A stretch of 64,000 nucleotides of DNA from Ichthyophis bannanicus. Taxonomy: Eukaryota; Chordata; Amphibia; Gymnophiona; Ichthyophiidae. Made by a program: the position numbers and the translations under genes. The stretch is taken from assembly GCA_033557465.1 (NCBI GenBank), contig CM066043.1:82738662-82802661 (forward strand). Reading direction: 5' to 3'. Below, piece by piece: positions 53,121 through 62,770 of this stretch (its first letter is position 1; every line of letters begins with the position of its first letter). The notes beneath the pieces are model-generated. The model saw nothing but the letters and a program-made list of their open reading frames with translations, was not told the DNA's origin and did no database searches.

Positions 53121-53600
53121 GTTTTTCAGAAAAAGAATGAGTTATTTTGTGGGCAGAAGATAAATATCTTCCCTGATGTGTCCAAGCAAACACAGGTTAG
53201 GCGTAAGGGTTTTTTGGCCCTGAAGCCGCGGGTTCTTGAAGTGGGGGCAACTTTTTTCTTGAAATTTCCCTGTAAGTATCTGGTTATGTCAGGGAAAGAT
53301 TCATGTGTGTTTATTCAGCCTTTTCAGTTGGAAGAATTTTTGAAGTCAAGTTGATTACATTTAGAGTCTAGTGGTCACTCTGGGTTGGTTAGCTTAGTAT
53401 GATTGGGATAAGGAATATTGGGTAATCCTGCGTCTATTTTATGTATTTTCCTTATTGTTATACCTTGGTTTCACTTTCTCGTATTGTATGCTTGTACAAT
53501 TTTCCTTTTTCTCTGAGGTAGTTTATTGGAATTATTGTTTTGCTTTGTAATCTTTATTACTTTGTAATAATGATTGGAAAATTTTAAAAAAATTACGTTT
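53121..53600 (+). pseudogene. L1 ORF1 C-terminus with 3' UTR (half-L1 fragment)
   Basis: The plus strand encodes FCGQKINIFPDVSKQTQVRR, KGFLALKPRVLEVGATFFLK and SCVFIQPFQLEEFLKSS, then a stop near 53352. The IFPDVSKQTQVRRK block aligns with FFPDLAKPTVDRRK of L1-A and with the 35195 element. A ~230-bp 3' UTR ends in an A-rich stretch near 53590. No ORF2 is between ORF1 and the UTR, so this resembles the half-L1 at 35195. Confidence 0.65.
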
Positions 53601-53935
53601 TAAGTAGTTCTCTTCAGGCTATGTTACAAAACACTTTCTTGCATGGAAACACCAAAAATTATTTTTTTTTTTGTGATCAAGTCAGTGCTGACTACTGGTG
53701 ACCCAGCTGCCTCTAGGTTTTCTTTGCAATGTATCACTGGAAGTAGATTGCCAGGCCTTTTCTTCCAATGCAATGGAAGGTAAAGTAACTTGTCCAAGGT
53801 CATGAGGAGTGCTGGTGGGAATTGAAGAATCAAATCCTTGATCCTCTGGGTACTAGGCAGTTGCTCTAACCACTAGGCTACTCCCCCACTCAAAAATTCT
53901 TTATAATATATATAATAGGGACCTCAACACATGGG
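53596..53935. repeat. repeat Y, copy split by a SINE
   Basis: The flanks 53596-53660 and 53891-53930 match 21812-21900 as one continuous sequence. The family is unidentified. Confidence 0.75.
53661..53890 (-). mobile_element. tRNA-derived SINE with 8-bp TSD
   Basis: The poly(A) tail is the T-rich run at 53661-53672 on the plus strand. The tRNA-like head lies near 53830-53885 on the minus strand (TAGCCTAGTGG A box and GATTTGATTC B box). CAAAAATT flanks it at 53653-53660 and 53891-53898. The related site at 21861 lacks the SINE. It has a poly(A) tail, unlike the LINE-tailed SINEs at 300 and 1405, so a different LINE probably mobilised it. Confidence 0.85.
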
Positions 53936-54004
53936 AAACGTCTATTCTCCACCTCTGAGAAAGAGTCCATGCCATTGTGCATCAGTGGCACCTACCAGTT
54001 AATG

Positions 54005-54372
54005 GAGATTGATTCTTCTTTGGCTGGATCAGATGATGCCTTGGAGAAGGTGACAAGGGCACAGCAGCCAAGTCAGCCACCCCCAAAATGTCAAAGCCTG
54101 CCCGTTTTCCTCTATGTTCTAAGGGAGGCAAGCCATCTGGCAAGCTTTACTTTTGCTTTTTTTCCTCATTTTTCTTTTGCAAATAATTCAAATTTCCTTG
54201 CCACACCAGCTTGTTCTATCTTTTGGCTGGAACAAAGCAATACTGGAGAACTCCCATGCTGCACCAGCCTATGTATAGGAAATCACCCGGTAGTACACTC
54301 TGTCTCGACCTGTTGGGAGGAGGGCTGACCTACTTGTCTGGACTGGTCTGGCAAGGACAGGAAATAGTGTTC
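54005..54372. repeat. repeat X, copy 2 (inverted relative to 33440)
   Basis: GGCTGGATCAGATGATGCC at 54018 through GTCTGGCAAGGACAGG at 54347-54362 is the reverse complement of 33478-33850 with modest divergence. Similar short peptides in the two places reflect this DNA similarity. Confidence 0.75.
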
Positions 54373-54425
54373 TTTGCCTCTGGGAAAGAGTCCATGCCAT
54401 TGCGCATCAGTGGCATCTAGCTGCT

Positions 54426-55139
54426 AACATAGTTTATCAGGTTACCAAAAAATTCTCATGTCATATCTCCCAGCTAAGGCCTATTACCGCTTAGGTCGGA
54501 TAGGGCTAACTTGGAGAAAACGTCCCTGAAGTTGTGTATGAAGATTCATGGGTAAATACCATTAGTAGTTGGGAAAACAAAACTAATCTGCAAGAAGTTG
54601 CTGGGCCAAAAACTAATAATTAAAAAAAATGGTGGTGTTATGTAATAAAGTAAAAGAAAATGCTTTGTTCCAGCTAATTTGCCTAATTTTCACTAGCATA
54701 ACAAAGATTTTTAATTGTTAACATCACTCACATATGAAGTAACAGAAGCCATGCAGCTGTGGCAGGACCTAAGCCAGCTCTGAGAGTTAGCAAATATATT
54801 TGGAGCTAAGGACTGCCAGAGGCAAGTAAAAGGCTTGTATATATCTTCATGATCATGGGTAAGTCTATGGCTGGAGGGATTGGCAATCCTTTCTGCTTCA
54901 GTTGAATATCAGCCAAATATCTATTTTTATGATAGTCTCTATTGGAATTTTATCTGCAGTTCGCTCACCAGAACCCAAATTTGGGTGAATTAAGTCCTAG
55001 GTCACAGTAGGCTTGGTCTGTTCGATAGTAGAGGCATTTTTCAGAGCCATTTCTATGCATAAAACAGGGTTTTATTCACTGAAATGGGTCTTTGAAAATT
55101 ACTCATCCTATCTGTGGATAAACTTAGGTACGTAGTCTT
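54426..55139. other. no gene seen
   Basis: About 0.7 kb of unassigned DNA without element ends or coding domains. Confidence 0.35.
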
Positions 55140-55330
55140 CCTGCACAAAAGGTGGTTGGGACAGGTTACCTCAGGCTGGAGGGCCAGGGGTTCAATACCT
55201 GCATGGAGACAAGTAATCTCAGGCTGGAGGGACTGGGGTCTCTAGTCCCATGGCCACTCCTTGTGGTCTTGGGCAAGCCACTTTACCCTCCATTGCCTCA
55301 GGTACATTTAGATTGTGAGCCACTCGGGGA
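55140..55330 (+). mobile_element. tRNA-derived SINE, plus strand
   Basis: A tRNA-like head (GGTTACCTCAGGCTGGAG, B-box-like GGGGTTCAATACC) is followed by GGACTGGGGTCTCTAGTCCC, TTGGGCAAGCCACTTTACCC and TTAGA-TTGTGAGCCACTCG. The body shares CCTTGTGGTCTTGGGCAAGC with the antisense SINEs at 300 and 1405. The 3' end stops before the LINE-like tail. Confidence 0.65.
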
Positions 55331-55360
55331 CAAGGGAATTTAAAAAAAAAGTATGCCTAT

Positions 55361-55475
55361 ATTCAGCGGCGTGCTAGATTGTGAGCACTGCTGAATATAG
55401 GTCAGAGTAGTGCTTCGAAGTATGTGCGTTCTTTGTATTCATAGGCACTCAGAATCACTGCTGAATATAGGTGCC
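55361..55475. repeat. small CTATATTCAGC inverted repeat
   Basis: CCTATATTCAGC near 55362 faces GCTGAATATAGG near 55391 and again near 55462. It is probably a remnant of a palindromic MITE. Too short for family assignment. Confidence 0.4.
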
Positions 55476-55544
55476 AAAACACATAATCCATGTGTTTGGC
55501 CCAGATTATGCCTAGTTTTTCTGCATCTGAGCCAAATGCATAGA

Positions 55545-55670
55545 CAACTGTGATTTGGATCTCTGAAACTGGCCTTTCAGAAGTCCAACATCTCAAGGGT
55601 AATTTTACAATGCCCCAAACTTACACGTTACATATGGGTGTGGCGGAAGTATATCTGGGACGTCCAGGAA
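55545..55670. repeat. direct-repeat block A
   Basis: GGCCTTTCAGAAGTCCAAC, CAAGGGTAATTTTACAATGC and AAACTTACACGTTACATATG recur in the same orientation at 63555-63680. The two blocks lie on opposite sides of the DIRS-like region. They may be terminal direct repeats or two copies of a dispersed repeat. Confidence 0.6.
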
Positions 55671-55799
55671 AGAAACACATGTGCACATGCTTTCAGAACA
55701 GATCCGCATGTTTATTTATTATTGATTTATTTTATTTACATATATTTATTCTGCCTATCAGAAAACTATCTAAGCAACTACAACAAGCATGCATAAAAA
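55671..55799 (-). mobile_element. LINE-tail-like fragment
   Basis: TTTATTTATTATTGATTT and TATATTTATTCTGCCTATCAG at 55709-55762 resemble the inverted 3' tails of the L2-like LINEs. No coding sequence is present. Confidence 0.35.
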
Positions 55800-56103
55800 A
55801 CCATAACAAACCAAATTTTTTATCAATTTATCCAGCAACTCCCTAAAGAGCAATTTGCCCTTAAAGGGCAGCTTACTCAGGCGTGTCTTGGAAGATATGT
55901 CTACCGCCCAATTTCTTAGCCAGAGAAACCGATGAGCTGCCATGACGGATGCAATGGTTTTTGAGGACGTCCGTACTAAGTCATAGAAGACTCCCGCCAG
56001 GTACGTGGATGCCGACTCCAGGTGGTCCCCTTCCTGTGCCATGACCGCGGCCTCCGTCTCATGCACTGCCATAGCCTGGAGCCAGTTAATACATGCCCCA
56101 GTA
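55800..56103 (-). pseudogene. DIRS-3 gag-like ORF1, downstream half
   Basis: On the minus strand the frame reads CINWLQAMAVHETEAAVMAQ, YLAGVFYDLVRTSSKTIASV, RFLWLRNWAVDISSKTRLSK and LPFKGKLLFRELLDKLIKNL. The LWLRNW...SK.RL..LPFKG pattern is the conserved core of DIRS-like ORF1 (compare IAWLQASDLELWVQDKLGNI in DIRS-1). It is a different family from DIRS-1 and DIRS-2. It breaks at 56103, where DIRS-1 begins; the upstream half is at 61804-62770. Confidence 0.7.
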
Positions 56104-56290
56104 AAGCATAGTTACTCACCTGTAACAGGTGATCTCCGGGAACAGCAGAAATTTAGTCTTCACATATGGGTATCGTCGGTACCGACGGAGCCTGTGCGGG
56201 AATGCTCCCCAGCGTCCAATTAGAAAGCTTTTGGGAGCATCCCACAGCGCCTGCGTGCTGCCTTCCCGCCTTTCCCAACTGCCTCTCTCC
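56104..56290. repeat. DIRS-1 left inverted terminal repeat
   Basis: From 56131 to 56290 this is the reverse complement of 61640-61803: TCGGTACCGACGG, AATGCTCCCCAGCG, AAAGCTTTTGGGAGC and AGCGCCTGCGTGCTGCC blocks all pair. It extends about 28 bp further outward than the right repeat (AGCATAGTTACTCACCTG). Such unequal outer ends are normal for DIRS, and the internal complementary region supplies the missing part. Confidence 0.9.
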
Positions 56291-56393
56291 AGTTGAGTTT
56301 TAAAGCTGAGACAAAGAGAGAGAGAGAGGGAAAGGGAAAGAGATAGATAGAGAGATACAACTCCTAGGGAAGGTGGGTGGGTTGTCAAGACTA

Positions 56394-56480
56394 AATTCCT
56401 GCTGTTCCTGGAGATCACCTGTTACAGGTGAGTAACTATGCTATCTCCAGGAACAAGCAGGAATGTAGTCTTCACATATG
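56394..56480. repeat. DIRS-1 internal complementary region
   Basis: The sequence ATTCCTGCTGTTCCTGGAG through CACCTGTTACAGGTGAGTAA is complementary to the outer end of the left repeat. It is joined directly to ATCTCCAGGAACAAGCAGG and GTAGTCTTCACATATGGG, complementary to the outer end of the right repeat. It thus contains both termini fused, as required to template the closed circular intermediate of DIRS elements. Confidence 0.85.
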
Positions 56481-56597
56481 GGACTCCCTAGCTTTAGATG
56501 CCAGGGAGAGACCCCAGAAGTTGTGTGCTCCTAGACAGGGCTCCACTTCCCCCCATGGATCTCTGGCATCCAACCAGGGATGGCGGGTAGGAGTTGA

Positions 56598-58160
56598 CTA
56601 GGTATGGAACAGGTGTTGAAGAACAGCCTGACCAAACAAGGCATCCCGGCGGGAGTCCTTGTCCAAGCAGTAATGGGCTGTGAAGGTATGAACCGAGGCC
56701 CAGGTGGCTGCTCGACAGATGTCGTCGATAGACACAGAGTGCAGATGAGCCATTGAAGCTGCCATGGCTCTCACATTGTGAGCTGTGACATGGCCCTCCA
56801 GAGGAAGATTCTTACTCTGATAGGCAAAGGAAATACACTGAGCAATCCAGTTAGATAGTGTTCTCTTGGAGACTGGAAGTCCCAAATGAGAAGGATCAAA
56901 AGCAACAAAGAGTTGAGAGGACTTTCTATGTTGCTGTGTTCTTTGTAAGTAAAAGGCTAAAGCCCTTTTACAGTCCAAAGTATGAAGATTTCTCTCTGCA
57001 TTTGATGCATGAGGCCTTGGAAAGAACACAGGTAGGTAGACCGCTTGGTTTAGATGAAAAGGCGAGACCACCTTTGGCATAAAGTGTGGATGAGTCCTAA
57101 GGACTACCTTGTCATGATGGAACCTTGTATAAGGTGGATCAGCCATTAGTGCTTGCAACTCACTGATGCGACGTGCTGATGTGATTGCAATTAGAAAGAT
57201 AACCTTCCAAGAAAGGAATTTCAAGGAGGTAGTAGCTAAGGGTTCAAAAGGTGGCTTCATGAGCTGACCAAGAACCAAGTTTAAGTCCCATGCCACAGGT
57301 GGTGGCTTAATGGGAGGCTTAGTTAGCAGAAGGCCTCTCATAAATCTTGCTATAAGAGGATGGGAGGAAACAGGTTGTCCATTTAGGGGCTTGAAGGAAG
57401 CTGCAATAGCACTAAAATGGACCCTCACTGAGTTAGTCTTAAGTCCTGCATTGGATAAATGAAGTAGATACTCCAGTAATGATTCCAGAGGTACAGCATT
57501 GGGGTTAAGACCCTTCTGCGAACACCATATGGTAAACCTTTTCCACTTGAAAGCATAAGAGCGTCTTGTGGAAGGCTTCCTGGAAGCATAAAGGATATCC
57601 TTTATTTGCTGAGGGAGGTTAAGATCATGGAGATCTAGGCCTTCAGCAACCAAGCCCTGAGATGCAGAGACTGGGGATTGGGATGCCATAACGTTCTGTC
57701 CTCCTGAGATAGGAGATCTGGAGCAGACCCTAACTCCAGGGAGGAAGCTTGAGAGAGATGTAGAAGCAGAGGGTACCACACTTGCTGTGGCCAATGTGGA
57801 GCTATGAGAATCATATGGCCTCTGTCTCTCTGAAGCGTGAACAGGATTTTGGGAATTAGGGGAATGGGTGGAAAGGCATAAAGGAAGTCTTGACCCCAAT
57901 AAAGGAGGAAAGCATCCCTGGCCTGAGCCCCCTGAGCCAGAATTCTGGAACAGAACCGGGGAAGTATGGCATTCGACAGACTTGCAAAGAGGTCTGTGTC
58001 CAGGGTTCCCCAAATTTGAAAAATCTTGGCCACCTGGTCTGCATGCAGAGACCACTCGTGTGGAAGCAGAACTCGACTGAGTCTGTCTGCCCAAGAGTTT
58101 TGTATGCCTGGACGATATACTGTCAGGAGATGAATCTGATGCTCTCTGGCGAGGGCCCAT
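56598..58160 (-). CDS. DIRS-1 tyrosine recombinase
   Basis: A 520-codon open frame. The first ~180 residues overlap the RNase H gene in another frame and are probably not translated. The conserved domain opens with KPSTRRSYAFKWKRFTIWC. The catalytic arginine is in TSARRISEL (about residue 330), the HxxR pair is in TAHNVRAMAAS (His ~461, Arg ~464), and the nucleophile tyrosine is in FTAHYCLD (~497). All four are present, so this protein could be active. In DIRS elements it inserts the circular DNA copy into the host chromosome in the nucleus. The true start codon is uncertain. Confidence 0.9.
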   Translation of the reverse strand: MGPRQRASDSSPDSISSRHTKLLGRQTQSSSASTRVVSACRPGGQDFSNLGNPGHRPLCKSVECHTSPVLFQNSGSGGSGQGCFPPLLGSRLPLCLSTHSPNSQNPVHASERQRPYDSHSSTLATASVVPSASTSLSSFLPGVRVCSRSPISGGQNVMASQSPVSASQGLVAEGLDLHDLNLPQQIKDILYASRKPSTRRSYAFKWKRFTIWCSQKGLNPNAVPLESLLEYLLHLSNAGLKTNSVRVHFSAIAASFKPLNGQPVSSHPLIARFMRGLLLTKPPIKPPPVAWDLNLVLGQLMKPPFEPLATTSLKFLSWKVIFLIAITSARRISELQALMADPPYTRFHHDKVVLRTHPHFMPKVVSPFHLNQAVYLPVFFPRPHASNAERNLHTLDCKRALAFYLQRTQQHRKSSQLFVAFDPSHLGLPVSKRTLSNWIAQCISFAYQSKNLPLEGHVTAHNVRAMAASMAHLHSVSIDDICRAATWASVHTFTAHYCLDKDSRRDALFGQAVLQHLFHT

Positions 58161-58330
58161 AGTCGCAAAGCTTCATTGCAAAGCGACAGAAAGCCTGTTC
58201 CCCCCTGCTTGTTCACGTAGAACATGGCTACTTGATTGTCCGTGTGAATGAGGACTGTCTTGTAGTTGAGCAGGATGTGGAACACTCAAAGAGCAAGGAA
58301 GATTGCTCTGAGCTCCAAGAGATTGATATG
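57635..58330 (-). pseudogene. DIRS-1 RNase H domain
   Basis: The frame from 58285 includes KTVLIHTDNQVAMFYVNKQG with the RNase H aspartate in HTDN, and later GIQNSWADRLSRVLLPHEW with the second aspartate. WSLHADQVAKIF, DLFASLSNAILPRF and a FLYAFPPIP block follow, which are standard for the DIRS RT/RH C-terminus. A stop lies just upstream near 58288, between RT and RNase H, so one continuous RT-RH product is unlikely. The 3' part overlaps the recombinase frame, as usual in DIRS. Confidence 0.85.
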
Positions 58331-58480
58331 TAGATGAGTCTCCTGTGCAGTCCAGGTGCCTTGGGTGGAGAGATCTTGCAGATGAGCTCCCCAACCCATC
58401 GGAGAAGCATCTGTTGTGAGAGTCGCCTGTGGTAAGGGTTGTTGAAATGGGGACCCCAGCAACAGGTTTTGAGTGGACTG

Positions 58481-59330
58481 CTACCATTGGAAGGACAAAA
58501 TGAGGTTATTTTTGCTTGCTATTTTGTCTGACAGGCATCCTGATGCCTGGGTCCATTGAGTGGATAAAGTCCACTGGGCTGCCCTCATATGGAGGCGAGC
58601 ATAAGGAACCACATGCACAGTAGATGCCATGTGGCCTAGTAGTTGTAGCATTTCTCGGGCAGTGAGATGAGGCTTCAGCACTGCTTGAGAAGCTAACTGC
58701 ACAATGCGAAGGCAACGGGCTTGGAGGAGATAGGCCCTTGCCTTTCTGGTATCCAGCAAAGCTCCTATGAGCTCTAAAGACTGAGTGGGAGTTAGATTGG
58801 ATTTTGGGAAGTTTATAACCAGACCCAAATACTGAAGGATACGCATTGTGCAGGATAGAGAAGTCCTGGCCTCTGACTCTGTTGGGGCTCGAATGAGCCA
58901 GTCATCTAAGTAGGGGAAGACGAATATTCCTAGAGTGCGGAGAAATGCTGCTATCACAGCCATGCACTTCGTGAACGCTCTTGGTGCTGAGGCCAGGATA
59001 AACGGAAGCACCCTATATTGGTAGTGCTTTCCTTGAAAAAGGAACCAAAGGAACTTTCTGTGAGTTGGATGGATGAGAACATGAGTGTACGCATCCTTGA
59101 GATCTAGAGAACAAAGCCAATCCTGACTCTGAAGGTATGGCAGCAGAGTTCCCAGAGAAATCATCTTGAATTTCTCTTTGAACAGGAATTTGTTCAATTC
59201 TCTGAGGTCCAAAATAGGTCTGTATCCCCCTGTTTTCTTTGGGATAAGGAAATAGGGGGAGTAAAACCCTGTACCCTATTGATGGATGGGTACTTCTTCT
59301 ATTGCCCCTTGGGCAAGAAGCATAGTGACC
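58481..59330 (-). pseudogene. DIRS-1 reverse transcriptase
   Basis: The frame encodes YFLIPKKTGGYRPILDLREL, SQDWLCSLDLKDAYTHVLI (catalytic motif A), RVLPFILASAPRAFTKCMA and VFPYLDDWLIRAPTE (YLDD at the active site), then LQLLGHMASTVHVVPYAR. It copies element RNA into DNA. A TAG near 59277 lies just upstream of GTGFYSPYFLIPKK, so translation from further upstream is blocked unless read through. All core RT residues are retained. Confidence 0.88.
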
Positions 59331-59557
59331 TCCTGACCTAACAGGTTGATGAGAAAGGTCTGAGAATTGAACTGCCTTATCATTGTGGGAGGGGGCATGC
59401 TCAAAAATGAAGCTTGTACCCCTCTTTTATGATGGAGAGTGTCCAATGCTCTGCTGTTATCTGCCCCCATCTGGGGGCAAAGTGACACAACCTTCCTGGC
59501 ATGGTGGAAGGCTCTGGTCCGTCGAGAGCCAGGAAGGCTAAGTTCTCTAGCTGAAAG

Positions 59558-61413
59558 TCAAAGGCCTTGTGGAGGCTGAGACTGCTGGGACGGCTGAGGC
59601 TTAGCAGTCTTTGCTTTTCTTTGTTTGGGTGGTTGCTGACCTTTCCGGACAGGCTGACCTGCAGAACATCCCTGATGGGAATAAGCAGGATAAAACCTTT
59701 TCTTTTTGGAAAAGAATGGTTTTTTTGAAAGATTTCTTTCTTGCAGGATCAGCTGTGGCCTTGGATAATCTATCCAAGGTGGAGTTGTCAGCATCCAGCT
59801 CATTGGACTTTTCTTGCCAATCTTTACCAAACAGGTTCTCACCAGTACAAGGAATATTGCCCAGTTTGTCTTGTACCCAGAGCTCCAAATCAGATGCCTG
59901 GAGCCAGGCAATTCCACTTGCACCTATGGCAATGGCAGAGGTTCTGCTTATGCACTCAAAACAGTCAAAAGCTGAACGGTTGACAAATTTAGAAATATCT
60001 TGGGCATGTTTGACCAATGTGAGAAAATCCTGCCTTCTGTCCTCAGGAAGAAGAGGGCTCAAAACCTCTAAATCTACTGTGACTTCCTTCAGGAACATTC
60101 CCATATATAAAATATAGGAACTGATCCTGGCAGAAAGCATGGAAGCTTGAAAGGTACAACGTCCAAAAGCATCCAAAGTTCTGCACTCACGTCCTGGAGG
60201 ATTAGAGGCATGCCTCTTTGAACTCCTGATCCTTCTCATAGCTGATTCCACTACAATAGAGTGGTGAGGAAGCTGTTTTCTGGAAACCAGGACAAGGAGG
60301 GACTCGATACATAGTATCCAGTCTACGAGAGTGAGGAGAGGTGGTAAGAGGCGTCTCCCACATTTGTAGCATGAGATCATGCAAGATCTCATGGATGGGC
60401 AAAGTAGCTGCCTCTTTAGGAGCTTTGGGATATTGTAAAATTTCCAACTCCTTTGCTCTGGGCTCTGTCTCAGGAGATACTGTAATAGATAGACAACGAG
60501 CCACCTCCCTGATGAAATCCTGAAAGGAAATGTCCTCTGGAGGAGACATCCTGCGTTTAGGGGAGGAAGGCTCCTCTGGGAGAAGTATTCCCACATCGAT
60601 AGAACTGTCAGAATCCTCAGATTCCTCTGAGGACTCGAAGTACCTTCTGTCCGGATGCTCTTGAAGAGCCCGATACCCGTACCGACCGAAGTCGGTACCT
60701 GGGGGGATCGGTACCAGTGTATCGGTACTGAAAGGCATCAGATGACTGGGTGCCGGCAATGCGGACACCGATGCCGATGTTGTCGGTACCAGTACCGATA
60801 CCGGTGCTGGAGTCGGTGCCGGTACCGGTTGAACTGTCTGACTCGGTTCCGAGGGTGTCGATGCCGCAAGGAGAGCCGCCAGACTGCATTCAATAGCCAG
60901 GAATCTCTGGTCTATCGACGCTGCCGATGCCTGGATGTCGGTACCGGAGAAAAGAGCCGGTACCCCAGAGCATGGCACCAGTAGTTCTGCCGAGGTTGAG
61001 GCCTCGAGAACATCCTGGAGCCCCGATAATGCTTTGGAAGCTGAAGCCTCCCGCCAGAGCAATTTTGCCGGTGCAGAATCCTCAAGGGCGACGCCAGAGG
61101 CATCTCGATGCTTAGAAGGAGATCTACCCTTTGAGGACCGGCTAGACTTATGTTTGCTTACCTGAGATCCACGGGAGGAAGACGAAGCCCTGGAAGACGT
61201 CGATGCCACTGTGGCTGCATTAGAGGGAAACAGGGTACTGAGCTTGGCAGCTCGGTTCTGTTGACCTCTCTTGGACATCATGGCACAGGCCATACATTCC
61301 GTGATGGAGTGGTCAGGACCTAAACATTTCAGACACCATTCATGGGTGTCGGTGACGGAGATGGTACCGCCACACTTGGTGCACTTTTTAAAACCCGAAG
61401 CGGGTTTTTCCAT
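59558..61413 (-). pseudogene. DIRS-1 ORF1 (gag-like), one frameshift
   Basis: ATG at 61413 begins MEKPASGFKKCTKCGGTISV, followed by WCLKCLGPDHSITECMAC, a zinc-knuckle-like cysteine array. A long Ser/Pro/Val-rich linker with repeated dipeptides follows, then HEILHDLMLQMWETPLTTSP. A +1-type frame change near 60290 moves the protein into the next frame: MLSARISSYILYMGMFLKEV, ASGIAWLQASDLELWVQDKL and LGNIPCTGENLFGKDWQEKS. Another change near 59700 leads to a Lys/Gln/Pro-rich tail. The linker DNA holds many GGTACCG palindromes. DIRS ORF1 is regarded as a structural or nucleic-acid-binding protein. Confidence 0.82.
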
Positions 61414-61639
61414 GATGGAAAAAATTTTGGGCCTAAGGCCCAAAATGGTGCGTGCACCTGGAAAAAAGGGAAAAGAAAAGTATATATATTTTTTTTTAGA
61501 GAAAAGAAAAGAAAGTAGAACCGGCGGTACCGGTTTGCGTCGAGGAAGGCAGACGCGACCACAAAAAAGAAAAAGAATAAGGACAAATTTTCTGCGGTGA
61601 CAGGAACAACGACCTGCTGTCTCCGTGGAAAACGAAGAA

Positions 61640-61803
61640 CTGGAGAGAGGCAGTTGGGAAAGGCGGGAAGGCAGCACGCAGGCGCTGTGGGATGCTCCCA
61701 GAAGCTTTCTAATTGGACGCTGGGGAGCGTTCCCGCGCAGGCTCTGTCGATACTGACGATACCCATATGTGAAGACTACATTCCTGCTTGTTCCTGGAGA
61801 TCA
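61640..61803. repeat. DIRS-1 right inverted terminal repeat
   Basis: GGCGGGAAGGCAGCACGCAG, TCTAATTGGACGCTGGGGAG and GACGATACCCATATGTGAAG are the reverse complement of the left repeat. It ends at about 61803 in GGAGATCA. Adjacent sequence from 61804 is DIRS-3 coding DNA. Confidence 0.9.
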
Positions 61804-62770
61804 TACGCTCCACAAATGGATGCCTGCAAAATCAGGGCACTGGAATTAAAGGCTTGTTTAAAGAGGGACTCCATTTTGTGGTCCTGCTGTTTCTTAAGTG
61901 CCGCCGACCCTTGCACTGGAATCATCATCTTCTTCATCACTGCAGACACTAGGGCATCCACCTTAGTCAATTAGGCAGTTTGAAAACTGCCTTCTCCTCC
62001 TACAGTACGGGACACAGGCAACACCTCATTCTGCTCCTCTTGAGGCCCGCCTCCTGGACTTCCCATTCCGCCTCAATTATCTGTTTAATCACTCTGTGCA
62101 CAGGAACGCACACCTGGTCACCTTTGAATACCTGCAATAGGGGGTCCTCCAATGACTCCTTTGCTGACTCCACGGGCAGGACAATATTTAAAGCCATCAG
62201 GGAGTGTGTAATAAGAGCTGCCAAGTTCTTCTTTTGAAACACCCTGAATACCTTAGGGTCCTCTCCCATGAGGATTTCCCTCTCCTCCAGGTCTGTGCCA
62301 GTTGGGTCCTCCCCGAGGTTCGAAAGACATCCTCAGAAGTCTGGGAGTGGGGAGAGTCTGGCTTCCTCCACAGATCCAGACCAGTCTTAGCTCTGTTTGC
62401 CAGGGTTCCTGACTAGACAGAGGAGACCCCTGCAGTGATTCAGTCTGTATAATGGGAGGCAAGGGAAGCTGAGCAGGGCTGGAAACCTGCTGTTTCTTTA
62501 GCATATAAGCCTTATGTAATGACAAAACAAAATCTGCAGAGACATCGGGTTCACCCTGCTCACAAGCAGGCACAGATGCTGTCCGTGCTGCTGAATTGTG
62601 TGTTGATCGCTGCTTTGCCTTAGATTTCAGAGCCTTCCCCTTAGCTGAGAAAATAGCTGTTGAATCTAACATGGCTGCTGCTCCTGCCAAAAGTGAGGAG
62701 ACCTCCGGCCTTGCCAAACCAGTTACTGGCTGCTCCTCCGAGGGATCCATGTCCCCCAAGGCCAATCAAT
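61804..62770 (-). pseudogene. DIRS-3 gag-like ORF1, upstream half
   Basis: On the minus strand, frames read MALGDMDPSEEQPVTG from 62765, ADFVLSLHKAYMLKKQQ, then FRVFQKKNLAALITHSLMAL and VFKGDQVCVPVHRVIKQIIE. The final part includes DALVSAVMKKMMIPVQGSAA and ESLFKQAFNSSALILQASIC. The last segment continues in sense into CINWLQAMAVHETE at 56103, so DIRS-1 split a single ORF1. Several frame changes are present between blocks. No RT for this element is visible in the window. Confidence 0.65.

Larger units (their letters stand above)
56104..61803 (-). mobile_element. DIRS-1, structurally complete DIRS retrotransposon
   Basis: A 5.7-kb minus-strand element: inverted terminal repeats at 56104-56290 and 61640-61803, ORF1 (61413-59558), RT and RNase H (about 59330-57635), an overlapping tyrosine recombinase (58160-56598) and an internal complementary region at 56394-56480. 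This is the standard DIRS plan, in which a circular intermediate is inserted by a tyrosine recombinase without a target duplication. ORF1 has one frameshift and the RT lead-in has one stop; the recombinase is open. It lies inside ORF1 of DIRS-3. Confidence 0.92.

Noticed and set aside
60341..61165. Several plus-strand open frames opposite DIRS-1 ORF1
   Set aside because: They are antisense to a well-supported gag-like ORF and contain only low-complexity GGTACCG-derived peptides.
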